DNA of 64,000 nucleotides from NCBI RefSeq assembly GCF_037975245.1, contig NC_092580.1:4316501-4380500 (forward strand), written 5' to 3'. The position numbers and the translations under genes are program-made. Shown here piece after piece: positions 54,701-64,000 of the stretch; positions within the stretch are counted from its first letter, which is position 1, and every line of letters begins with the position of its first letter. The DNA is from Apostichopus japonicus (taxonomy: Eukaryota; Echinodermata; Holothuroidea; Aspidochirotida; Stichopodidae). The notes beneath the pieces are model-generated. The model did not search any database and had not been told where the DNA came from. It worked only from the letters and a program-made list of their open reading frames with translations.

Positions 54701-57700
54701 GTAAGCAACGGTGGTGGTTGCAAATATGAAATTTAGACATAAATCATCGGAACTTTTGTTCAAGTTTTGCAAGCTTTCCAAATTACGTTAAAAGTATTAA
54801 AATTAATGCTCTGCTTTTTGCAGGCCGTGGAATAGGCTTCTGTTTCCCTCCATGTGCTGTTTTTACCGGAAGCCAAAATTTTTCTTCGTTAATTCCTCTG
54901 AGTCATGATTTTTGACAATGGTCTCTTTAGATTTGACGTATATATGTGAGACGAAAGAAGTTAGGAACACAAGCTTAAGCCTCTACATTGGGGATACTTT
55001 CCTTGAAATTTATAACTTTAGTTTCTGCCCAAAACTTTCATAAAATCAACCTGTGCAGGAATGGAAGATGTTGATAACACTGTAAGCCTTTCAGAGACAA
55101 TGTACCTGTGTATTGTGGGGCTCATTGCTGGCAGCCTCTGCCACTTATGCACATTTCTACAGTCCTTGGTGCTTGCTCACTGAATAGGGAAGGCAAACAC
55201 CTTCCTGGTGAAACCGTAACTCAGGATTTTGACATTATAACCCCTTACTCCCTAGAAGATGTTTAATACCGCATAAAGCTACCACTTTGCTTGTGGTCAG
55301 GATAGAATATACACTGTAGGGAGTATACTTGTGAAGAATTATTTTATGGAAACCTTCAAAATAGAAATTGCTGTATTTAATGTATGTATTCATGTAGTCT
55401 ACCATGTAGAAATACTGTATGTATTCATGTAGTCTATCATGTAGAAATACTGTATGTATTCATGCAGTCTATCATGTAGAAATACTGTATGTATTCATGC
55501 AGTCTATCATACATAAGTACTGTATGTATTCATATAGTCTATCATCAATGCTTCTTTACAGTACTTCTCTCCTGTCTCATTTCAGGAATGGCCTTTGCTA
55601 CCCTGATACATCTACCAGCGTATTATGGTCTCTATGTGGCTTTTTTCCCGGTCATTATATATATACTCATGGGAAGTTGTCATCATCAATCATGGGGTAA
55701 GCAAGTTTGCTTTCCTAAAGGAGATGTCTTTGTGTGAGAGAGAGACAGAGATAGGGAGAGAGAGAGAGTGAAAGGAGTGGAGAGTAAATATGTTTTTTTC
55801 TTTTTATATGAACATTCAACCAGTAACCACTTGAGTAGGTCTTGAATTTGAAGACCTTGTGTTGATTTACCTTTCAATATAAAAAGACAACATTGGAAAA
55901 CTTGAAATGTACATAGTCCAGGAGGAAAAAAGGAAACATTTGAGTCAGCTGGGTAATGCTGTTCTGGTAATTCACCTTATAAAATATACCAAAGCACTGG
56001 AATGCTCCATGAAGGCTTCACAAATACGATGATATCGGCTCCATAGTGGAGGCTTAAATGTTAACGTTAGCCGGTTGTTTTATAAATTCGAATTTAACTC
56101 AGTCGAAATGTGTTCTTTTTCTTCCTCGTGTAAACAATGTAGACCATCTTGGGATAACATTCAACACCGAAAATTTCCATGAAAAATTTGGAACACTTTG
56201 TATTAAAACATGTCATTTTGAGGCCTTCAAAGAGTTACGCTTCCCCATAGAGTTTTTGGGGTTGCCCTGAGGAAGTGACCTTATGGTCTCAGATGTGTTA
56301 GACTATGTATTCCAGCCACTTTAATTGATGGGCATTATCTGTTTAAAGGGTGTGAAGACTCGCGCAAAAAGAAACATCTAATGCCGGTAATCTGACCTAG
56401 TTTCGAATGAGGTGTAACAGAAGTGTTAGACGTTGCCATCGAACCCATAAAATACACACACAGCTTGCTACCGTTGGTAATTAGACGCTAGTGTACAGTC
56501 AGTACATACAGCTGCGGTCAGTACCCACAGCACAGTGTACAAACGATACAGCAATCGACATCTCAGGTCCAGCTAAAGATAACAAGGTATCACGTTTCAT
56601 TACTGTCTGCATTTTGTAGCGACACGAACCAAACGTCACTTGCAAGCAACAGAAAGTTAACTTTTTCAGATGGCCGCACACGGTTTGGGGCGAGTCTTCA
56701 ATGCCTTTAAAGTGTCATTTCTCAAATAGTAAAAGTGGTACAGAACCACAACCCTGGAACTGGTAGCAGTGGGTTATTTTTTTAACAGTATATGCAGAGT
56801 CATCCTTTAATGTGTAAGCCGTCAATATACGTACCGCCCACAGATCAGTGCTTATCCTCTTCTTTTCAGCAAATTGGTTTTTTTCGATTCATATTGTTAT
56901 ATCATATCATATCCTTTGATCTACAGAGAACATTTGCAAACATTAGGAAATACTTTTACATGCATGAAAAACAAGTAAGAGAAGAACAATAGTAATACGG
57001 ATTAGCTCGAGCCAGTCAACCAAATAAATAGTTACAAGTATTGAAAATGCAGTTTCTTGCCAAATTTACTGTGTTAACTGTTCTCAGATATTCTGCTTTA
57101 TTCAAAGGTGGGTTTGGTGTCACTGCCATAATGACTGGTGATGTGGTAGTAAAATTGGTTAATAGTAATCTGCTAGAAGATACCACTGATAAAGAGTGCT
57201 TGATGACAACATCCATGACGACCACATCTACCATGACGACGACATCTTCACCAGAGCCTATTGGTCCATATCCTGTAGATGTAGCCATAACGATAGCTCT
57301 GATGGCCGGCATTATACAGGTTTGGTCTTCATAACCTGTAACTTTTTCATTTGGAAAAGTTAAAACATATTCATCAATTGAGCTTATAATTGCAATTATA
57401 ATTTCTTATGAAAGGGAATTCATGGTATGGAATATCAATGGCTAAACTGCTGACCATTTAGAAATAAAGAGAGAGAAGTGAACTGATGATGATATGTAGT
57501 AAAACCGTGCATATACCTGAAAGGTCTCATGAGCATGCTGGATCTCCAGGTTGTGAAATGCAGCCATTCGTAGTTTTATAAACTAACTGCACAAAAATGG
57601 GATTCTACAGCCAGACCCAAACGCAACAACGGGCGCTGTCGTACTGGTCTTATTCTAGTTAATTTCATCCATAAGTTTTGTACTAGATGTAGCCATTTGC

Positions 57701-60700
57701 ATTACATATGAAATTCCCTTCACTAGATGCCCTAAAACGTCTAAGAATCTTACAGAAAAAGTTCATCATTTAGTGAACGACCATTTTCATTCGAAATGAT
57801 TACGTAGGCAGAATTCCTATCATTTCTTATCCTCATAATGAGAATGTCATCGGTTTTAACGTATTTTACAATCGTTTCTTTGATAGTGCGTTATGGGTTT
57901 CCTGAATATGGGCTTTGTGTCTGTGTACCTGTCGAAGTCCTTCATTCAGGCTCTCACAACAGGAGCTGCGTTTCAAGTAGCCACCAGTCAAGTCACAAGG
58001 CTTTTAGGTGTTACCTTCACAAGACCTTCCGAACCCTTGGCATTCTTTGAGGTAACATCTGTGTAAGCGAACTACCTGGTCGCGGTTATTAGGCATTGAC
58101 CAAGTATGTCAGGGGATCTGTCTTGGTGGTCAGGGAATCTGTCTTGGTGGTCATGCAGGGATTGGTCTCTTTGGTCAGGTAGTGGTTTTGACTTGTGAAA
58201 AGTGGTTATGGGTTGTCAAGGATAAACCAGACACGTCAGGAATGTTAAGAATGACCATATTGGTCCAGGAGTAGTTTGAACTGTCAGGTATTGACCTGGA
58301 TCTCCAGGGATTTATCTAGGTGGTCAGGTACTGGTCTAGATTTTTAGCAATTGATCTGTGTTGTCACAGAATATTCTAGATTGTTGAGAAAGATCTGGGT
58401 GGACAAGGAGTGGTGTGAACGGTCAGCCGTTGACCTTGAACTGCAGGAATCGATCTAGGGAGGCCAGGAAATGGTCTAGATTGTTAGCAATTGATCTGTC
58501 TTGTCACAAACTAATCTAGTTTGTTGAGCAAGATCTGGGTGGTCAAGGAGTAGATTGAACAGGCAGGGATTGACCTGGATCTATAGGCATTCTATCTTGG
58601 AGGTCAGCAACTGGTCTAGATTATCAGCATTTGACCAGGATTGTCAGGGATGGTTCTAAAAATCAGAGTAAGGCATATTTGTTTTGACGAGAACCTTGAT
58701 TGCAGCTCTGCTGTAATTTTCTTACATTAAAGCAGCATTTTGCGTCCTTTTCTATGATTTTTCTCAACCTCACTGACTCCACTATGCCATAAAGACATAC
58801 ATAACTAGCTTATCTATTTAAATCTTACTTCAAATGGTGGCATAAAAGTCGAAAAATTGCCACTTTCAACTTTGTTTTTCTCCAAGATATTTTCCGTTGG
58901 GATCCCAATAAACCTCGTCCATAATATGAATATTTAAACACTACGAACTTCATTGACCAATAGGCCTACGTAATACAACACCATGCTTGATTTGTGAACA
59001 GTCTATATGGCAGTTGTACCAGGGAGTTCCATAAAAACTCCCTGGTTGTACCAACGCAAAGTCTTGAATCTATTTTTAGCAACGGCTCATAACTAAACCT
59101 GCATCTCTGATTGGTTGAATTCAAACTAGTGGGTTTGGGGGAACTGTATGCGATTAATTTTAACGGTGGAATTTGTCGTGGACACTTTTCTCATTATCTG
59201 CAAATATCCTTAATTACTCGTCAATTAACGTTGTTGGCAGGGAAGAACTTGGCTAATATCTTAGTTTGCTGTTTTGTGAGTGATATGTGTAAAAAACTTG
59301 ATGGACATGTCAATAAAGTAGACAACGGCGACCAAACGCAAAATGCTGCTTTAAGCTGCTTTATGTATATAATCCTTCAGTATAAATACTGTATGTACTT
59401 TGCTGTGATGTTGAAGGGTTACCAGCCACAGAGCTTTATTCTTATCCAACTGTCCTTCTTCATGATGCATATGTCAAACATGCCAAAGGTATCAGTCTAC
59501 GACTAAACTTCCTGCGTTTTCTTTTTGTGGTTGTTCTCGTCAGTCCTGGATTGGTATCTTTAAATCGCTGCCAGACATCAACTGGGCCACCGTGATCTTA
59601 TCCATCGTGGGACTCGTCCTCCTGGTAACGATGACACTAGTGAACAGGAAATGGAAGAGGCAGTTGCCTGTACCAATACCAATGGATATGATAGTGGTAA
59701 GTTTATAAAACATCTAGATGTTGACATGGCTGAAATCTAGGGTACTAGAAGTAAACAAGCACTTAAAGAAGGTACATGTTGGAATAAGAGAGGAAAAAAA
59801 AAGGTGAACTGGTCTTGTAATGTTTCTAGCAGGGGTGTGGAATTTTTTTTTTGATAATTAATCGAATGCCAAATAATTACTTCTGTGCTTGAGTATTAAG
59901 GAAAGATGGAAACGTTTGACTGGCAGTGGGGAAGGGGTTAAGGTGAGTCTAGGTTTTGTTAATATCTTTGATTGGTTATCTTGTAGAGGAAGGATGAGGA
60001 GGGAGTTTGAGGGGTCGACTAAGATATGGATGGGGGTGGGGGGGGTCATTTTGTGATGAATTTCATAAAAACATACCAAAGTTATATAATTTTGTAGATG
60101 ATATGTCGTTGCTAAGGCACCCACTTGAATTCAGCCGTTTACTTTGTCTCGTTACAGGTGATTGTACTTACTCTGATTTCCCACTTTCTGGAGGTCGATG
60201 ATAATTATTGTGTTGCTGTTGTTGGCAAAGTAGAAACAGGGTAAGCTTATATTTGACCAGACATGATGCAGTTTCCTCTTCCCAACAAACACCCCTCCCT
60301 TAGCCTTTGCCCTCCCTAGTATTCTGTCTTCTTCATTTGCTCTGGTGACTGGTCGTTGCATGTAGCCACTGTCGTCCAGTAGCACTCATCTGCGTTTACC
60401 AAGCTCAGAACATTTTAGGATGAAACCGCCCAACCGTGTATAAACCATGTAGCTGTTCCGATGAAATTATCTGGGTGACCGTGATCTTGTTTGATGGTTA
60501 CAAATTTTATGCGTGATGTATGCTTGAAACGAAATTCTTAAATCAAGTGGCGAGATTAGTCGGACTACAAGAAAAAAATGCAGCACTGTTTGGTTTGTAT
60601 GAATGATAGTGTCACAGGAATTGCCATAAAATTTGAAAATGTTGGTTTACATTGCACGCAGAGTATAAACACTTGGACTGTAATTGGCCAGTCTTTTGTT

Positions 60701-63700
60701 CCATGCGTTGAGTGTGATGTACAGAGTCACATATGACGCCTTTGTTTGAAAAAAAATTTGGTAGAAGGATGGCATACGGTAAACTTTGCGTTGCTAAGGG
60801 AACAAAAGTTCTTTTAACGGTCAAAGGAGATGATGCTATCTTTGATTTTGCTCTATGGTTAGTTTGACCATTCAAACTGCATGACGTTGATGCTACACTG
60901 TACACCACCCATCAGTCTTTATGATCAGAAATCACTAAAAGTGAATTGATAAAGTTTCAATATTCAACGTGAAACTCACTCTACATTAAAAGATCAAGTG
61001 GAAAGTACACTTTTTAGTATAATTTAAAACTTGTTCCACATCAGAAGATCAGGTGGAAAGTAAACTATTTAGTTTAATTTAAAACTCACTCCACATTAGA
61101 AGATCAGATGGGAAGTACAGTACTTAGTATAATATAAAACTCACTCCACATTAGAAGATCAGATGAAAAGTACAGTATTTAGTATAATTTAAAACTCACT
61201 CGACATTAGAAGATCAGGTGGGAAGTACACTTTTTAGTATAATTTAAAACTCACTCCACATTAGAAGATCAGATGGGAAGTACAGTATTTAGTATAATTT
61301 AAAACTCACTCCACATTAGAAGATCAGGTGGGAAGTACAGTGTTTAGTATAATATAAAACTCACTCCACATGAGAAGATCAGGTGGGAAGTACAGTACTT
61401 AGTATAATTTAAAACTCACTCCACATTAGAAGATCAGGTGGGAAGTACAGTATTTAGTATAATATAAAACTCACTCTGCACTAAGTTTACTTTGTGTTAT
61501 TCATTTCAAATGTTTTCCTCCTGCCTCTCAGGATACCACATTTAAGGCTTCCATCACCGAGTTTGTTTCCAGATTTGTTAGCTAACTCTTTTGCTGTTGC
61601 CCTGGTAACCTTTGCCGTGGACATCAGCCTTGGGAAGACCATTGCAGAGAGACACGACTACAAAATAGATGAGAACCAGGTACATATAGTGCTCAAAGGA
61701 AGGAGAGGTGACATCTGTGGGAAGGGCCAGAGGAGGAAGGGGGGAGGGAGGAGGGTGGGTTGTTAGGGGTCAACCCAATTTAGAGTCCACACTTTCTTGG
61801 ATGCATTCAGCAAGGGGATTTTGACGGGTCCAAACAATGCCCCATGCTTTGTGCATTGCATATGTTGAACCCTATTATATATGATACTCTGGTATATTTA
61901 AGATCTTCTACAAAGGGCTCCACCCCCATCCTATTAATTCCCCCCCCCCCCCGATCCCACACCCCCATGCTCCTGAAACATGGTCAAATTTGGTGTGCGA
62001 CACAGAACTGTTTCACTGCGTTTGTTTGTTCACATGTACTATTATCCTTGAGGTTCTGCGAGCAGATTAAACCTGTAAGCTGCATCGTTTCTTCCTTCTA
62101 TAGTTCTTCATAATGGTAGCATTGGGTCACGTATCAATAAGCTCTCTGTAACCATGGTGTTGACTGTGGAGCACAGAGAAAGTCTGGAGCAGGTTACTTT
62201 ACACCTTGTGAATACCTTTAACAATTTTCTCTGTTATTTCCCCCGCAGGAGCTGCTAGCATCAGGGTTTGCAAACAGTATCTCCTCCTTTTTCCTTTGCT
62301 ACGTCTCGGGGCCGTCTCTTTCAAGAATATGGATCTTAGAAAAGGCCGGAGGAAGATCCCAGGTAGAACAAGTCACAACTTTGACACAAAATTGGTATAC
62401 ATTGTCATAACTTGGAGCAGCTTGGAGCAGAAGTTTGGCCATGTTTTAATGTACATTGGTCTTGTTGTGTGTAAACAACCTATAGCTATGATATTTAAGC
62501 TACAATTTTCACCTTTGGTTTTTGTTGATAACAGTTTAGTTATTAAGATGTTCATGATATAACATGTCTGTGGCTCACGGCCTGTTTTAAGAATTCATAA
62601 GTGGGGGTGCCGGGAGTGGGGGATGGAACTCAAAAAAAGGGATCTTCACCCACTTTTGTTAAGTTGGAGGATACAGAATGTTTAGTCAATAATATTTTTT
62701 AGTCAAGAAGTTTAACCATTGGTATCAAAATTTGACAGGAGAGAAAATAGTTGAAATCAGAAGATAGTAAAAGTTGAAATTTTGATTAAAAAATAGAAAT
62801 TAAGAAATTACATAACCATAAGGATTTCCAATGTGGTAATTGTTGTGTAGGTATCTAGATGTGTACTGGCATTTTTTTTCTGATGAAATATATTAGCTAT
62901 TCTAATATGTTATTTTTTTTAAAATTTTCCCTTTTACAGATCACCAGCGCTATCAACTGCGTGGTAGTCCTGATAATGATATTGGCATTGGGTCGGTATT
63001 TTGAGCCACTACCTAAGGTTAGAGTGAACATGTTTGTATGTATGTATCAACGTAGTATTAATGACTTACTTTAATAACAATGGCATTACACTGAGGATCG
63101 GTCTTATTATTTTTCACAATTGCTTGACGAAGTAAGTATTTAACATATTGAATGTAGGTTGTGCTGTCATAGGTTAGTTGTTTTGAAGATAACATGTCTT
63201 CAACACTCCCTTCAAGTTCGGTTGACGATTTCTGTAGTCTGTGTTATAGATGTTTATACCTTTTATGTTTTTTGGATAAAATCTCCAGAGAATTGACTCA
63301 TTGAACCAAAGTAGTTACATCTTGTAATGTACTTTAAATATTAGTTCCTTTTGGTTTGTGTGTGTTGGGTGGGGTTGGGGGAAGGTTGATATGGGGATGG
63401 GATGGGGTGGATATGGGTGGGGTGGGGGTAGAACAATGTTTCAACTGTTTTTAGTACAGAGTATGAGTACATATAGTCTTCGTCAAGTTTCCTTTCCTAC
63501 CTTCCCTGTTAGTTTTTTTTGGATATATATATATATATATATACATTCGTATATATTCCTGTTTGTGAGATATAAATTGCAGACCTCGGTTAAATATAAT
63601 ATTATAGTAAATACATGAAACGAAAAGTTCATCAATTGTTTGAATCTCTTTAACCTTCAACAGGCAGCACTGGCCGTGGTGCTCATATTTTCTCTAAAGG

Positions 63701-63759
63701 AGATGTTCTATCAGCTCAGACACCTACCATCCCTCTATCAGAAATCCCGTTGGGACTTT
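54439..63759 (+). CDS. SLC26-family anion transporter, prestin(SLC26A5)-like, copy 2, cut by right edge
   Basis: Seen: ten coding exons, 474 codons: 54423-54700 (ATG 54439), 55586-55696, 57108-57319, 57887-58051, 59544-59696, 60158-60240, 61532-61679, 62249-62362, 62940-63017, 63664-63759, covering the N-terminus to TM12. Exon 2 and exons 4-10 are the same length as in copy 1 and all phases agree, so the two are tandem duplicates. Shared oddity: GSCHHQSWG. Differences: TM10 keeps SLSR (401-404) like prestin; the TM3-TM4 loop is Thr-rich (TTSMTTTSTMTTTSSPEP) and lacks the N-glycosylation sequon of copy 1. The final TM segments and the STAS domain should follow beyond 64000. Function as an anion exchanger or channel is from the family; substrate unknown. 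Confidence 0.93.
55380..55550. repeat. 35-bp minisatellite just before SLC26 copy 2 exon 2
   Basis: Five copies of tgtatgtattcatgtagtct + atcatgtagaaatac, diverging toward the right; ends about 36 bases before the exon. Confidence 0.95.
55586..55696 (+). CDS. SLC26 copy 2, exon 2 (TM1-TM2)
   Basis: Encodes GMAFATLIHLPAYYGLYVAF then FPVIIYILMGSCHHQSW. 111 bases as in copy 1; the PPVFGLY of copy 1 is PAYYGLY here. Confidence 0.95.
56347..56706. mobile_element. TTAA-flanked MITE in SLC26 copy 2 intron 2
   Basis: Ends agggtgtgaagactcgc / gcgagtcttcaatgcct are imperfect inverts, bordered on both sides by TTAA (56343-56346 and 56707-56710), as in piggyBac or Kolobok-type elements. 360 bases, non-coding. 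Confidence 0.75.
57108..57319 (+). CDS. SLC26 copy 2, exon 3 (TM3, Thr-rich loop, TM4 start)
   Basis: Encodes GGFGVTAIMTGDVVVKLV, then a Thr/Met-rich loop and VDVAITIALMAGIIQ. 212 bases against 245 in copy 1 (11 codons shorter, same phases). Confidence 0.94.
57887..58051 (+). CDS. SLC26 copy 2, exon 4 (TM4-TM5)
   Basis: Encodes CVMGFLNMGFVSVYLSKSFI and QALTTGAAFQVATSQVTRLL, ending LAFFE. YLSKSFIQALTTGAA is identical to copy 1. Confidence 0.94.
58080..58660. repeat. Diverged complex tandem repeat in SLC26 copy 2 intron 4
   Basis: Many variants of ggtctagattgt.agcaattgatctg, ttgtcaca, gttgag.aagatctgggtgg and aaggagt.g.ttgaac; a higher-order unit of about 170 bases seems to occur twice from 58300. 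Confidence 0.75.
58660..59540 (+). other. Rest of intron 4 of SLC26 copy 2
   Basis: Holds a short hairpin at about 59016-59054 (accagggagtt / aactccctggt). The 131-codon plus frame at 59111-59506 has no motif and is not joined to the gene by phase. Confidence 0.5.
59544..59696 (+). CDS. SLC26 copy 2, exon 5 (TM6-TM7)
   Basis: Encodes SWIGIFKSLPDINWATVILS and ends QLPVPIPMDMIV; 153 bases as in copy 1. Confidence 0.95.
60158..60240 (+). CDS. SLC26 copy 2, exon 6
   Basis: 83 bases coding VIVLTLISHFLEVDDNYCVA then VVGKVETG. Same length and phase as copy 1 exon 6. Confidence 0.92.
60965..61480. repeat. 55-bp minisatellite before SLC26 copy 2 exon 7
   Basis: About nine copies of aaaactcactccacattaga + agatcagatgggaagtacag + tatttagtataattt; ends about 52 bases before exon 7. 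Confidence 0.96.
61532..61679 (+). CDS. SLC26 copy 2, exon 7 (TM8)
   Basis: Encodes IPHLRLPSPSLFPDLLANSF, AVALVTFAVDISLGKTIA and ERHDYKIDENQ. DISLGKTIA is shared with copy 1. Confidence 0.95.
62249..62362 (+). CDS. SLC26 copy 2, exon 8 (TM9-TM10, anion site)
   Basis: Encodes ELLASGFANSISSFFLCYVS then GPSLSRIWILEKAGGRSQ. Ser403 and Arg404 correspond to prestin Ser398 and Arg399. Confidence 0.95.
62940..63017 (+). CDS. SLC26 copy 2, exon 9 (TM11)
   Basis: Encodes ITSAINCVVVLIMILALGRY and FEPLPK; 78 bases as in copy 1. Confidence 0.94.
63522..63544. repeat. (AT)n microsatellite
   Basis: Run of about 11 AT units in intron 9 of SLC26 copy 2. Confidence 0.95.
63664..63759 (+). CDS. SLC26 copy 2, exon 10 (TM12), last one in window
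   Basis: Encodes AALAVVLIFSLKEMFYQLRH then LPSLYQKSRWDF; 96 bases as in copy 1. Donor gtgagt at 63760; the gene continues off the right edge. Confidence 0.95.
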
Positions 63760-64000
63760 GTGAGTATCTTATCGCTCTGGTTCAAATCGTTCAAATCATG
63801 AAGTGAACTTCTGATTCTCAATGGCTTATTCTTGTCATGGTTTTGCAGCTATTTCAGCCATCCCCTTACAGGCTGTTGCTATGGAGACTTATCAGGTCAC
63901 AATTTTATACTTTATTGGTAGTACTTTTTTTTCATTTGGTTAATCGTTTGACACAATGTAGGGAGTGGGGGGGGGTTGGGTGGGGAGGGGACTGCAACCT

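Noticed and set aside
59111-59506. 131-codon plus-strand frame inside SLC26 copy 2 intron 4
   Set aside because: Not in phase with neighbouring exons, no similarity to the family; the real exon 5 starts at 59544.

Overview
The window looks like nuclear DNA of a marine invertebrate deuterostome, most likely an echinoderm (class not resolvable by eye). Genes are split into short exons (39 to 316 bases) separated by AT-rich introns of a few hundred to several thousand bases, with GT..AG borders, many poly-C/G runs, minisatellites and many small DNA-transposon remnants with intact terminal inverted repeats. There is no bacterial, organellar or viral gene content, no CRISPR array, and no RNA gene that I could support.

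Layout. (1) Bases 89-13663, minus strand: DNAJC2 (MPP11/zuotin, the J-protein of the ribosome-associated complex). Fourteen coding exons were read by splice site and phase; the second SANT domain lies beyond the left edge and the extreme N-terminus is uncertain. (2) Bases 13.7-27.6 kb: gene-free, repeat-rich spacer with several TIR elements and a colinear set of blocks present twice (about 17.2-20.2 kb and 24.9-26.9 kb). (3) Bases 27667-43372, plus strand: a complete SLC26-family anion transporter/prestin-like gene, 15 coding exons, 741 residues, with the TM domain and a C-terminal STAS domain. (4) Bases 43.4-54.4 kb: spacer holding an 834-bp inverted-repeat element built of GATATC palindromes, an 883-bp hAT-like element and a roughly 3-kb element rich in GTGACGGACGTAC with another element nested in it. 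(5) Bases 54439 to the right edge, plus strand: a second SLC26 gene, ten coding exons (474 residues) visible, tandem paralogue of the first, with the same intron phases and identical lengths for exon 2 and exons 4 to 10.

The most interesting points are: the linkage of DNAJC2 to SLC26 genes, which recalls human 7q22 where DNAJC2, PSMC2 and SLC26A5 (prestin) are neighbours; the unusual GSCHHQSWG segment shared by both SLC26 paralogues in place of the usual GTSRH-type end of the SLC26 signature; and the divergence of the two paralogues at the anion-site serine (SLAR versus SLSR). The three genes probably do not form one pathway: DNAJC2 is a ribosome-bound cochaperone, while the SLC26 proteins are membrane anion transporters; what links them is inherited gene order.
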